Below, in pieces: positions 40,111 to 53,100 of a DNA stretch of 64,000 bases (its first letter is position 1; each line of letters starts with the position of its first letter). A program made the translations under genes and the position numbers. The stretch spans positions 516,501 through 580,500 of the forward strand of contig JAOTOM010005183.1 in NCBI GenBank assembly GCA_034440615.1. The letters run 5' to 3'. Source of the stretch: Ashinkailepas kermadecensis. Its lineage: Eukaryota; Arthropoda; Thecostraca; Neolepadidae. The notes beneath the pieces were generated by a model that worked only from the letters and a program-made list of their open reading frames with translations, was not told the origin of the DNA and did not search any database.

Positions 40111-41390
40111 TTGTATCTGTTCCTGCTGGTACGTAGTACGTAGTTATGATTTTTACAATGTTAAATGCAAATTGCCGGGATCTATTTTATTTCGCGAATA
40201 TCACTGCAGTTCAACCGGTTTTATCGGTTTTAACCGGCTTAAACGAGTTTTAGTTACCGGTATGGCTAACACAGGCTTTAGCCGGCCCTTTGTTAACCCT
40301 GCAACATACCGTTAATCATAGCTTGTGCAACGTATGTATCACCCCTGTGTATCACAGCCTTTGCTTAGACTGTGCATGTAATATTGCGGTGCATAACCAT
40401 CCCAAATACTGCGAAACCACCTGTTGCTTTACCGATGCATCTTCAAACAACACACATTTTAATGTGTAAGACATTTTAAAACCTTGACCAGCGTAGCCCC
40501 GTATTAACAAAGCTAAAATCAACTTTAGCTGACAGTCCCCGCTAGCATTAGCTGGTCTTTTGCCCACTCGGCTCGGCCCACACTGTTCTGTTCTGAACAC
40601 TGTTCTGAACACTGTTCTGCAGTTGCTCCTGCCCCAGCTGACACCGTCGAGGCAGGCAGTCGTCGAGTCTCGGCTGCCGCCAGCGGCCCGCGTGTGTACA
40701 CAACGTCGTTTTGCATCAGTGTAAATATATGATACAGACAATTCCGATGCTCAACATTGCGCGTGCACGCATGCACGTTAATATCACCGCGCGGCCAACA
40801 CGTGCACCGTCACTCACGTCACCGTCATATACCGTCGTTGCGGAAAGCTGGCGTGCCGCAGTGCACACACTACCGTCAAATGACTAGCACACAATGCACA
40901 CAATCACGTAACAACCCGTGGCTCCCCAGTTCTCGCGGACCACCGGCGAGTGAGCGGAACACGAACACACCAGCGAAGTGGTAGTTTAGGGTTAAATCAC
41001 ACCCGAAAGCAAAGTGCGACCCATAGTATTGTCATGTCGCACACACCCGGTGCCGTCTATGGCCGAACAGCATTAAGGAGGGGTGTGTTTACCGGGGTCT
41101 GCCTTTGCTCGCTATGTATTTAGGAGCGTGCATGTGCTCAACATAAACATCTCGTAGCTTGGCATACTCATTGTACCTATTCAGAAGCTTGTAACTCCTC
41201 AACTCCATCAGATTGGCATCCCGATGTCGCATAAACAATGCAGCTGATGCATTCACAACTGCACAACAGTCGGCTGGTGGTGATTTGAGCTGAGAGACTC
41301 GTCCTGTATTCTGAGGCGGTGCTGGGTGCCCAGCAATTGCTCTCTGTTCTGAGGAAATAACACTGGGAGCTTCGAGACGTCTTCTCCATT
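40111..41390. other. Unique region, no feature recognised
   Basis: Contains small duplications such as ctgttctgaacactgttctg at 40585-40620. No coding sequence recognised. Confidence 0.45.
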
Positions 41391-42090
41391 TTGAGGAAAT
41401 GCCAAGAGCAGCAGGACTCGCCCTTCCCTCTGCAGCGGTGCTGGGAGCCTCAAAAATCGCTTACCGCTCCGAGGCGCAGCTGGGAGATTGGGACTTGTCT
41501 GTTTCCTCAACTCCCTTCCCTATTACTTCCTACTCTAAGTTGGTGGCCCCACAACCCCCCCTTCTCACCGGGGAGAGGGGGATTTTTCCTCTATCTTAAG
41601 AAGAAAAGGTGGGGGCAAAACACGCAGCTGGGAGATTGGGACTGGTCCTTCACTACCGCTCCGAGGCGCAGCTGGGAGATTGGGACTGGTCCTTCACTCT
41701 GAGGCAGAGTTGGTGGCCTCAGAACTCGCTACTTCGCTCTGAGGAAGTGCTGGGAGCCTCATGACTCGTTCTCCGCCCTCAGGCGGTGCTGGGAAATCCT
41801 CAGGACTCATCCTTCACTGTGGCGGGGTTGGAATCCTCATGACGCGTCCTTCACTGAGGCGGTGCTGGGAACCTCAGGACTCGTCCTTCGTTGAGACGGT
41901 GTTTGGATCATCAGGACTTGTCCCTCACTGAGGCGGTGCTGGGATCCTCAGGACTTGTCCTTCACTAAGGCGGTGCTGGGAACTCAGGACGCGTCCTCCG
42001 CCCTGAGGCGGTGTTGGGATCTTCATGACGCGTCCTCCGCTCTGAGACATTGCTGGGATCCTCAGGACTCGTCCTCCGCTCGACGACCTT
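41391..42090. repeat. Diverged ~37-bp minisatellite
   Basis: Imperfect units around gaggcggtgctgggatcctc and aggactcgtccttcact, clearest from 41690 to 42090. Two copies of cagctgggagattgggactg occur at 41625-41690. Confidence 0.85.
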
Positions 42091-42860
42091 CGGAGAGGCG
42101 CGCGTGTTAGAGGGAACGTCTCGATATTCTTGAGCTACACAGCTTTGGATGATACGTCAGGTATGTTTTCAGCTGATGCTAACCATAAGGTTGAGCAATT
42201 AGCTGGCTTTTTCAGAACAATAAGCACTACCACGTGGGACGTCTACGTTGACCAGTACGCTGAAGAGTTCATAACTGACACCGGCTGAAGTCAGGTGCAA
42301 TGATAGCGCTCGAACAGCCACAACCCTGCTACCGTCACGCCAATTCGAATGCCAAAATGTTACAATGAAAGCTTTGTTTAAGGTCCGACATCCCATTTAA
42401 GGCTGACATACACGTACATCTTGGCCGTAGTCGGTAAAACGACCGTTTCTTCTATGCAGTGGTGGATGGACGGCACTACGGCAGCTTGGCGTATCAACTT
42501 CCTTGCAACATTTTCATTCAGTGTTTTCACTTCAATTTCCCCACATAGTTTAGACACAAACTATTATCCTACACCGCGACGGGCTCCCCAACAGCCCCAA
42601 TGTTGTGCGTATGTGCGACATGCAAATAAATAATAATAATAATAACAATAGAACTCACGCTCCCATCTTCAACAACGATCTAAACAGTTGCTTTAGAGGC
42701 CTCAAGACAATTCGACGCGCCGTAAACGGGCAGCGCGGCCAGCCTGCAATCCGGCGGCTCCAGTGGCCACGCGCAGCCTGGCCGCGCCACTGCCACCCAA
42801 ACGACGCCCGACTAACGAGACACCAGACCGGGGTGGTCGGCCCGGCCTGCAAGACGCACC
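42091..42860. other. Unique region, no feature recognised
   Basis: AT-rich until about 42700, GC-rich after. No gene seen. Confidence 0.45.
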
Positions 42861-43170
42861 ACGTCGTCACAGGCCATCAGCGTCACGACACCGACTGGGC
42901 ACGAGCGGCGCTCGTTAAGCGTCGCGCGGCCAATACCGGCCGGCCGGCCGCAGCCGCACCAGGTCGTCACAGGCCATCAGCGTTACGACACCGACTGGGC
43001 ACGAGCGGCGCTCGTTAAGCGTCGCGCGGCCAATACCGGCCGGCCGGCCGCGGCCGCACCAGGTCGTCACAGGCCATCAGCGTCACGACACCGACTGGGC
43101 ACGAGCGGCGCTCGTTAAGCGTCGCGCGGCCAATACCGGCCGGCCGGCCGCGGCCGCACCAGGTCGCGAT
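42861..43170. repeat. 100-bp GC-rich repeat, three units
   Basis: Three units starting near 42861, 42961 and 43061 with gtcgtcacaggccatcagcg and cggccggccggccg. Confidence 0.94.
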
Positions 43171-43479
43171 AACGGCCGGCCGCGAGCGATGTGCCACCGC
43201 CGCCATTAAGCACGGGGCCCGATACGCCGAGTGTCGCACAACCGCCGGCCGCCGACAGTGGCGATGCTATCCGGCACAGCACCGACAGCGCGGTAACTCA
43301 CCGACACCGTGCTCGGCGAACACGTCTGACGAGTCGCGCGTCCATCCAGCAGGCCACCCATCCCATCACCTTCACACCTCAGCCGCGGCAGACGCAACGT
43401 GATGTGTCCCGGCATCGCCCCGTGCCAGCTTCCACCTCTCGGCAACACCCTCCCCGTCAACATAGACGTCAACGCTTCA
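43171..43479. other. GC-rich unique spacer
   Basis: No recognised coding sequence. A final DCAF6 exon, if exon J splices at 44079, should lie here or further left, but none is convincing. Confidence 0.4.
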
Positions 43480-43845
43480 CTCACCTATCCGTGGCGATTC
43501 TCTATGACCACATTTGTGACGTCTCCGTGGCGCTTCCTTCTGACCACATTTGTGACGTCTCCGTGGCGATTCTCTATGACCACATTTGTGACGTCTCCGT
43601 GGCGATTCTCTATGACCACATTTGTGACGTCTCCGTGGCGATTCTCTATGACCACATTTGTGACGTCTCCGTGGCGATTCCTTCTGACCACATCTGTGAC
43701 GTCTCCGTGGCGATTCCTTCTGACCACATCTGTGACGTCTCCGTGGCGATTCTCTATGACCACATTTGTGACGTCTCCGTGGCGATTCCTTCTGACCACA
43801 TTTGTGACGTCTCCGTGGCGATTCCTTCTGACCACATTTGCAACT
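43480..43845. repeat. 36-bp minisatellite
   Basis: About ten units of gtggcgattctctatgacca catttgtgacgtctcc, with a second variant ccttctgacca. The period is a multiple of three, so all frames are largely open. There are no spacers, so it is not a CRISPR array. Confidence 0.96.
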
Positions 43846-43983
43846 TGGAAGGGAGCCATGCCAGACGCCAGTGAACGTTCCTGCTAGCCCCATAGGCTGT
43901 CGACCGCTTGCTTAACAACTTGGGTCACCCCAGACTTTACAGTGACGCCGTTCTCACGTCCCCGAGAGGACTGATAATACTCT

Positions 43984-44181
43984 TCACACCCCAGGCGTGA
44001 CTACCCTCTCACGTGAATGAACACCCCTCCTTCTCCACCCACCACAGCGCGCCTCACGCTCCTCTCCACCTTCCTCACCTCTCCGTGAGCTGAGGGAGGC
44101 CAGCATGCGGATCATGAAGGAGGCCGGCACGGTGATGGTGTCTCTGGTCTCCTCCAGCATCAGCTTGTTGCGCGTCATCAG
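43984..44181 (-). CDS. DCAF6: DCAF6 exon J (C-terminal tail)
   Basis: Acceptor gtctgctccag before 44181, phase 0. It encodes LMTR and [20 protein letters not shown] followed by RMLASLS, nearly identical to the vertebrate [29 protein letters not shown]. Read through, the frame ends at the TGA at 43984-43986 with a basic, Gly-rich tail. A good donor, CGGAGAG|gtgagg, lies after 44079, exactly where the vertebrate protein switches to its acidic last segment. The true last exon may therefore lie further downstream and the tail from 44078 to 43984 may be intron. I could not find a convincing acidic last exon. Confidence 0.88.
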   Translation of the reverse strand: MMTRNKLMLEETRDTITVPASFMIRMLASLSSRRGEEGGEEREARCGGWRRRGVHSRERVVTPGV

Positions 44182-47100
44182 CTGGAGCAGACGACTGTCA
44201 CCGTCAGTCGACACGCAGCCACCGGACGACCGCGGCCAACACCGACGTCATGGTCAGGAGAGGTCACGGAAATAGTCGATGTCAGTGAAACCTGATTCGC
44301 CACGTCCAGTTGAGCTTAAAATGACGACCGTTGACGGGTCAGATAGGTCGCCTGCGACATAGCAGTCTGCTTTAGTCATATAGTGTCGCTGACAAAGCTG
44401 CTAGAGATTCTACCTCAGGACCTCACGGCTATGATGCGAGCGTGCCCGCCACTACACGATTTGCTCCCTACAGCTCAAGTAATGAACATTATATCGCTGA
44501 TAATAAGGAATATGGCGATGAAGGTCACGGTGACGAGGAGGCCATGCAACACAGTGTTGCGCAAGTACGCCGTGTGAGGCGACGAAGCACCACAGGAAAA
44601 CGCCACCACACCCGCACCACGTACAAACCGAACGTACATAGTGCCACGCAAGTCGCAACATACCACAACAATCGGCGAGCGGTATTTCAAAAAGGCGACT
44701 TCTCATATTTTACCAGTGACCTTGAGCTTGACTCGCATCCTCTGCCGAGACTACCGCAATGATTACCTGGCTGCCTCGCATTTCTCCATGCCTATACCGA
44801 GGTACTCCATTCAGTTTTATAGTCACTTTGGATGCGAGCGTTTCCAGCTTTATGGCGGAAGCATCGATGACGAGGATTACCGACGCCATCGCATCAATGC
44901 GGCGATATATTCAAAGGAGCCCAGCCGGCGACAGAACACCGCAACCACTGGCGGCCACACTGCTGCTGCCATCTGTGAACCCGGTATGAAGTCGTGTGTC
45001 ATGGCCTAGCTAGATGGCAGTGCGCGTAATCATCACGTTCGCCTCGACTCGTCGCAAGTTGGGGCGCCCCTTTGCAGATCGGGCCCCAAGACCAGACCAT
45101 AACACCTGAAGTGAGAAATTCCAACATCTGGTGACCTGTGTGGAAGAAATCCGTTCACCTCACGCCAGGCGGTGCACAGTACACATTTCACACTGACCTC
45201 GTTGGCTCGTGCGCTGTCAAAGGTCGGCTCCTCGGCCAGTGGAGCCCACAGCTTGATGTCGTAGTCGATGCCCGAGGTGGCCAACACCGGGTCCAGAGGG
45301 TGTGGCTGCACGCCTGCCAACAGTCACGGTAGCGGTCAGGGCCACCGGCTCACCAGACGCCCAAAAACCAATGCATACCGAACACAACTTCAAGGGGACC
45401 GAAAGCCAAATCTAGCGTTTGTGGTGCACCCAAGCCAAGGGCAAGGGAACATGGGTGAATTACCGTATCTATTTGAGCGAGGAAACGAGGCATCTAGCGT
45501 ATATCAGACGGGGGCTGAGAAATAGCTTCGTGCACTCATTACCACCAACTCACATACAAATAAAAAAATATTCATTGTCTTCCCAGTTCATCCAACTCGC
45601 CAGCCTCCGACACTGATCAGACCAGTAACCAGTGCCCCAGAACTTCCAGACGTGGGTGAATACCGACATCCGGCTGGGAATGATTTTCCACTCGAGCCTC
45701 CCAATATCAACGGTTGTCCGTTCCCAGTTTTACCTGCTCCTGTACTCAAATAGCAGGGAAGCTGGAAATATCCCAAAATTAAGGAAAAGCACACTGAAAA
45801 CTTGTGTTGCTCTCGTCCATTTAAGGCATACCAGAATTTCCTAGAAAATAAAAATGTGCATGGAAATCATGCATTACTTTCTTTCTGATTGTACATTTTT
45901 ACTCGCTTATTACTATCTCAGGGTAAGTTTTTCACCATGATACTCAGGCAGAAAACACATCTTAGTACAGTCAGTAATCCACACACACAACAAATGCATA
46001 CATCCCGGTCCCAAACGAAGCCCCTCCCCACCACAGTACAACAAAACACTCACAGTCGACGACGTGTCGGTCCGCCTCCACTGTGATCACCAGTTTGCCC
46101 GTGTGTTGGTCCCAGATGTAGCCCCCCTCCCCGCCACAGTACACTCACAGTTGACGACGTGTCGGTCCCAGATGTAGCCCCTCCCAGCCACAGTACACTC
46201 ACAGTTGACGACGTGTCGGTCCGCCTCCAGTGTGGTGACCAGTTTGCCCGTGTGTCGGTCCCAGATGTAGCCCCCCTCCCGCCACAGTACACTCACAGTT
46301 GACGACGTGTCGGTCCGCCTCCAGTGTGGTGACCAGTTTGCCCGTGTGTCGGTCCCAGATGTAGCCCCCCTCCCCGCCACAGTACACTCACAGTTGACGA
46401 CGTGTCGGTCCCAGATGTAGCCCCTCCCAGCCACAGTACACTCACAGTTGACGACGTGTCGGTCCCAGATGTAGCCCCTCCCAGCCACAGTACACTCACA
46501 GTTGACGACGTGTCGGTCCGCCTCCAGTGTGGTGACCAGTTTGCCCGTGTGTCCGTCCCAGATGTAGCCCCCTCCCCGCCACAGTACACTCACAGTTGAC
46601 GACGTGTCGGTCCGCCTCCAGTGTGGTGACCAGTTTGCCCGTGTGTCGGTCCCAGATGTAGCCCCCCTCCCCGCCACAGTACACTCACAGTTGACGACGT
46701 GTCGGTCCCAGATGTAGCCCCCTCCCCGCCACAGTACACTCACAGTTGACGACGTGTCGGTCCCAGATGTAGCCCCCTCCCCGCCACAGTACACTCACAG
46801 TTGACGACGTGTCGGTCCCAGATGTAGCCCCCCTCCCCGCCACAGTACACTCACAGTTGACGACGTGTCGGTCCCAGATGTAGCCCCTCCCAGCCACAGT
46901 ACACTCACAGTTGACGACGTGTCGGTCCGCCTCCAGTGTGGTGACCAGTTTGCCCGTGTGTCGGTCCCAGATGTAGCCCCCTCCCCGCCACAGTACACTC
47001 ACAGTTGTTGACGACGTGTCGGTCCCAGATGTAGCCCCCTCCCCGCCACAGTACACTCACAGTTGACGACGTGTCGGTCCGCCTCCAGTGTGGTGACCAG

Positions 47101-50100
47101 TTTGCCCGTGTGTCGGTCCCAGATGTAGCCCCTCCCAGCCACAGTACACTCACAGTTGACGACGTGTCGGTCCGCCTCCAGTGTGGTGACCAGTTTGCCC
47201 GTGTGTCGGTCCCAGATGTAGCCCCCCCTCCCAGCCACAGTACACTCACAGTTGACGACGTGTCGGTCCCAGATGTAGCCCCTCCCAGCCACAGTACACT
47301 CACAGTTGACGACGTGTCGGTCCCAGATGTAGCCCCTCCCAGCCACAGTACACTCACAGTTGACGACGTGTCGGTCCGCCTCCAGTGTGGTGACCAGTTT
47401 GCCCGTGTGTCGGTCCCAGATGTAGCCCCCCCTCCCCGCCACAGTACACTCACAGTTGACGACGTGTCGATCCCAGATGTAGCCCCCTCCCCGCCACAGT
47501 ACACTCACAGTTGACGACGTGTCGGTCCGCCTCCAGTGTGGTGACCAGTTTGCCCGTGTGTCGGTCCCAGATGTAGCCCCCCTCCCAGCCACAGTACACT
47601 CACAGTTGACGACGTGTCGGTCCGCCTCCAGTGTGGTGACCAGTTTGCCCGTGTGTCGGTCCCAGATGAACACGTGGCCACAGTCGGAGCCAGACAACAC
47701 GAAGTCGTCGCCCCAGAAGTTGGCCTCCTTGATCATGGTCCTGCACGCGACACGCAGGTACTGACGTCAGCATAGCACTGATCTTGCAGGTCCGGGTCCG
47801 TGCTCAACATGATCGGATGCCTGTCATCTGGGTTGGCGAGATGATGACATACACTGGTTAGCACCAGGGACCTGGCAGAACACATTTCCTGTCAAAACGC
47901 ATCAACCTTGTGCAGAAGACTATGGCAGGTTTGTGATTCTGGACCCAGAGGTTATCCGGATCTCAGAGATATAAGCCTATCGTGGTTTGCTCTGGGGTTA
48001 ACAGTTTTTGCCAGTAAATCGTTTTTTGTTGGATAATACCATTGGCATCTCAATAAAATTGGTTCTGTCAGCATTATGCGAACTCGCAAGTGATACAACT
48101 ACATCGCTCTCATTTGCAGCACTGGATTTTTCCTTTTCAGGCCTCGATCCGGAGTGCATATTTTAGTGTCACTTTCTTCTTAGAATACATAATTGTTACA
48201 TTATTGGAAACTATCTCCCTCATATTCCGCCAGAATCGAAGTGTAACAAATGATACATCGCTTCATATATGGCCCTTGTACATGCCCCACACCTCTCCAA
48301 CATAAACTATACCTCGCGGATTAACAAGCATACCCTCCCCAAAACATTGATATTTCTATAAAAGTGATCGGGTGCATCTGCCACAATAACATTGCCTAGC
48401 TTTATGACCATTACCACGAATGACCTAGTTTTTCAGCACGGCTGAACATCTATATGATATATTCATTTATACAAACATGAAACACTTGGTACCCTAAGCT
48501 GAAAGTTATACTTCGTAGCTTCAGGACTCCACACAGGTAAATGTCTCGGTCATAAAAGTCAGATGCCGTCATCATTGGAAGGAATGACCTTCTTTTTCTC
48601 TACATCTTTCGTCAAGATATACAATGTGTTCTCCAGATCAACTGACACCAAACGACAAAAGTCACTTTGCTGAGAACAGTCTCAATGGGCTGATTTTAGG
48701 CTTCAAAGAACCGAAAGTCAAGCTATTCAAGCACTCTTCATGAAAAATACAATAAAATGAACAGTCATTTTCAGTACAATCAATGGATTTGAGGTCTTCT
48801 GTAGGTGTTTGGGGCATGCTTATTTCATACCGATGGGGAAAGTTTAGTGAAAGGCTACACAGCAAAATGCATCCAAATACAAAAAGTGCCTGGCCTCATA
48901 GTTGACCAACTAATAAAGTTGGTTTTAGTTTTGTGGTTGCTTCTAATGTCCCTTTTCTTCTGTGATAACACGAACAGCCCATTACGCACCACATTAACTA
49001 ATTAAAAATAGACCCATTCATTCCCTTTAAATGCCTAATTACATCCGGAAACTCAACTGGGACTGACCGAGACCCATACTGACCTATCGCCGACGCTACG
49101 ACCAGTGACGTCACCAGACAGGGATCGACATGATTATAATACAATCCAGACTTACCTAGTGAAGCCAAAACGCTTCCATCGTCCATGTATTTAACCCACT
49201 GCACGTACTAAGCTTCGTTGCGGCGGACGTTCCACAGGCTGCAGTTAGCTATTGGGGTTTAGGGGCGCGTCGACTACAGAGGTCATGCAGCGCCCATGTT
49301 GCACAGCCTGTGTCACGTGCAATTCTGGAGCCGGCCGCCCGTGCCAACGGCCGGCCTACCTGGCGTTGCGGTGGCCGGTGAAGCGCATATAGACGCGCGG
49401 TTGCCTGTCGGAGGCGATGTAGTGCAACGGCGCCTCCTCCTGACCCGCCTCACAGTCGGACTCGTCCTGCTGCTGAGCCGAGTCACACGACAGCAGCAGC
49501 GCCCTGACAACAGACCGGGGGTCACACGACACCCTGACAACAGACCAGGGGTCACACGACACCCTGACAACAGACCAGGGGCGGGGGTCACACAACAGCG
49601 CCCTGACAACAGACCAGGGGTTGGGGTCACACGACACCCTGACAACAGACCAGGGGCGGGGGTCACACAACAGCGCCCTGACAACAGACCAGGGGTTGGG
49701 GTCACACGACACCCTGACAACAGACCAGGGGTTGGGGTCATACAACAGCGCCCTGACAACAGACCAGGGGTTGGGGTCCCACGACACCCTGACAACAGAC
49801 CAGGGGCGGGGGTCACACAACAGCGCCCTGACAACAGACCAGGGGTCACACGACACCCTGACAACAGACCAGGGGCGGGGGTCACACAACAGCGCCCTGA
49901 CAACAGACCAGGGGTTGGGGTCACACGACACCCTGACAACAGACCAGGGGCGGGGGTCATACAACAGCGCCCTGACAACAGACCAGGGGCGGGGTCACAC
50001 GACACCCTGACAACAGACCAGGGGCGGGGGTCATACAACAGCGCCCTGACAACAGACCAGGGGCGGGGGTCACACAACAGCGCCCTGACAACAGACCAGG

Positions 50101-53100
50101 GGCGGGGGTCACACGACACCCTGACAACAGACCAGGGGCGGGGGTCACACAACAGCGCCCTGACAACAGACCAGGGGTCACACGACACCCTGACAACAGA
50201 CCAGGGGTCACACGACACCCTGACAACAGACCAGGGGTTGGGGTCATACAACAGCGCCCTGACAACAGACCAGGGGTTGGGGTCACACGACACCCTGGCA
50301 ACAGACCAGGGGTCACACGACACCCTGACAACAGACCAGGGGCGGAGGTCATACAACAGCGCCCTGACAACGGACCAGGGGTCACACGACACCCTGACAA
50401 CAGACCAGGGGCGGAGGTCATACAACAGCGCCCTGACAACAGACCAGGGGTCACACGACACCATGACAACAGACCAGGGGTTGGGGTCACACGACACCCT
50501 GACAACAGACCAGGGGTCACACGACACCCTGACAACAGACCAGGGGCGGGGGTCACACAACAGCGCCCTGACAACAGACCAGGGGTTGGGGTCACAAGAT
50601 GGCAACATACCAGGGGTTGGGGTCACACGACACCCTGACAACAGACCAGGGGCGGAGGTCATACAACAGCGCCATGACAACAGACCAGGGGCGGGGGTCA
50701 CACAACAGCGCCCTGACAACAGACCAGGGGTCACACGACACCCTGACAACAGACCAGGGGCGGGGGTCATACAACAGCGCCCTGACAACAGACCAGGGGT
50801 TGGGGTCACACGACACCCTGACAACAGACCAGGGGCGGAGGTCATACAACAGCGCCCTGACAACAGACCAGGGGTTGGGGTCACACGACACCCTGACAAC
50901 AGACCAGGGGTTGGGGTCACACAACAGCGCCCTGACAACAGACCAGGGGTTGGGGTCACACGACACCCTGACAACAGACCAGGGGCGGGGGTCACACAAC
51001 AGCGCCCTGACAACAGACCAGGGGTCACACGACACCCTGACAACAGACCAGGGGGTCACACGACACCCTGACAACAGACCAGGGGTCACACGACACCCTG
51101 ACAACAGACCAGGGGCGGGGGTCACACAACAGCGCCATGACAACAGACCAGGGGTTGGGGTCACACGACACCCTGACAACAGACCAGGGGTTGGGGTCAC
51201 ACGACACCCTGACAACAGACCAGGGGTCACACGACACCCTGACAACAGACCAGGGGCGGGGGTCATACAACAGCGCCCTGACAACAGACCAGGGGTTGGG
51301 GTCACACGACACCCTGACAACAGACCAGGGGTCACACGACACCCTGACAACAGACCAGGGGCGGAGGTCATACAACAGCGCCCTGACAACGGACCAGGGG
51401 GTCACACGACACCCTGACAACAGACCAGGGGTCACACGACACCCTGACAACAGACCAGGGGTCACACGACACCCTGACAACAGACCAGGGGTCACACGAC
51501 ACCCTGACAACAGACCAGGGGTCACACGACACCCTGACAACAGACCAGGGGCGGGGGTCACACAACAGCGCCCTGACAACAGACCAGGGGTCACACGACA
51601 CCCTGACAACAGACCAGGGGTCACACGACACCCTGACAACAGACCAGGGGCGGGGGTCACACAACAGCGCCCTGACAACAGACCAGGGGTTGGGGTCCCA
51701 CGACACCCTGACAACAGACCAGGGGCGGTGGTCATACAATAGCGCCCTGACAACAGACCAGGGGTTGGGGTCACACGACACCCTGACAACAGACCAGGGG
51801 TTGGGGTCACACGACACCCTGACAACAGACCAGGGGCGGAGGTCATACAACAGCGCCCTGACAACAGACCAGGGGTCACACGACACCCTGACAACAGACC
51901 AGGGGCGGGGGTCACACAACAGCGCCCTGACAACAGACCAGGGGTTGGGGTCACACGACACCCTGACAACAGACCAGGGGCGGGGGTCACACAACAGCGC
52001 CCTGACAACAGACCAGGGGTTGGGGTCACACGACACCCTGACAACAGACCAGGGGTTGGGGTCATACAACACCCTGACAACAGACCAGGGGTTGGGGTCA
52101 CACGACACCCTGACAACAGACCAGGGGTCACACGACACCCTGACAACAGACCAGGGGCGGGGTCACACAACAGCGCCCTGACAACAGACCAGGGGTTGGG
52201 GTCCCACGACACCCTGACAACAGACCAGGGGCGGGGGTCATACAACAGCGCCCTGACAACAGACCAGGGTTGGGGTCACACGACACCCTGACAACAGACC
52301 AGGGGTTGGGGTCACACGACACCCTGACAACAGACCAGGGGCGGAGGTCATACAACAGCGCCCTGACAACAGACCAGGGGTCACACGACACCCTGACAAC
52401 AGACCAGGGTTGGGGTCACACGACACCCTGACAACAGACCAGGGGCGGGGGTCACACAACAGCGCCCTGACAACAGACCAGGGGTTGGGGTCACACGACA
52501 CCCTGACAACAGACCAGGGGCGGGGGTCATACAACAGCGCCCTGACAACAGACCAGGGGTTGGGGTCACACGACACCCTGACAACAGACCAGGGGCGGGG
52601 TCACACAACAGCGCCCTGACAACAGACCAGGGTTGGGGTCACACGACACCCTGACAACAGACCAGGGGCGGGGGTCATACAACAGCGCCCTGACAACAGA
52701 CCAGGGGTTGGGGTCACACGACACCCTGACAACAGACCAGGGGCGGAGGTCATACAACAGCGCCCTGACAACAGACCAGGGGTTGGGGTCACACGACACC
52801 CTGACAACAGACCAGGGGTTGGGGTCACAACAGCGCCCTGACAACAGACCAGGGGCGGGGGTCACAAGATGGCAACAGCGCCATGACAACAAACGAGGGA
52901 CAGGGGTCACACAACAGCAACAGCGCCCTGACAACAGACCAGGGGCGGGGTTCACACGACAACACCTTGACAACAAACATTCACACAACACCCAGAGAAC
53001 GGACGAGTGGTGGGGTTCACACAACAATCTTGACAAGACGAGGGGCGGGGGTCACACAACAACACCCTAACAACAGACGGATGGTGGGATTCACACGACA

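Noticed and set aside
43480..43845. CRISPR-like array with 36-bp period
   Set aside because: The units are contiguous with no spacers, and the genome is eukaryotic. It is a minisatellite.
44383..45009. Small plus-strand genes inside intron I
   Set aside because: Two short open stretches lack any recognisable domain, start context or splice support.
49450..49470. Alternative exon G acceptor at ggctcag|CAGCAG
   Set aside because: It would enter in phase 0, whereas exon F ends in phase 2; the ctgttgtcag acceptor at 49503 keeps the frame.
49296..51071. Open frame of 591 codons on the plus strand (and 576 on the minus) across the exon G array
   Set aside because: Both strands are open because the 31-40-bp repeat lacks stops. 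The protein is a pure repeat with no domain, and the array is intronic.
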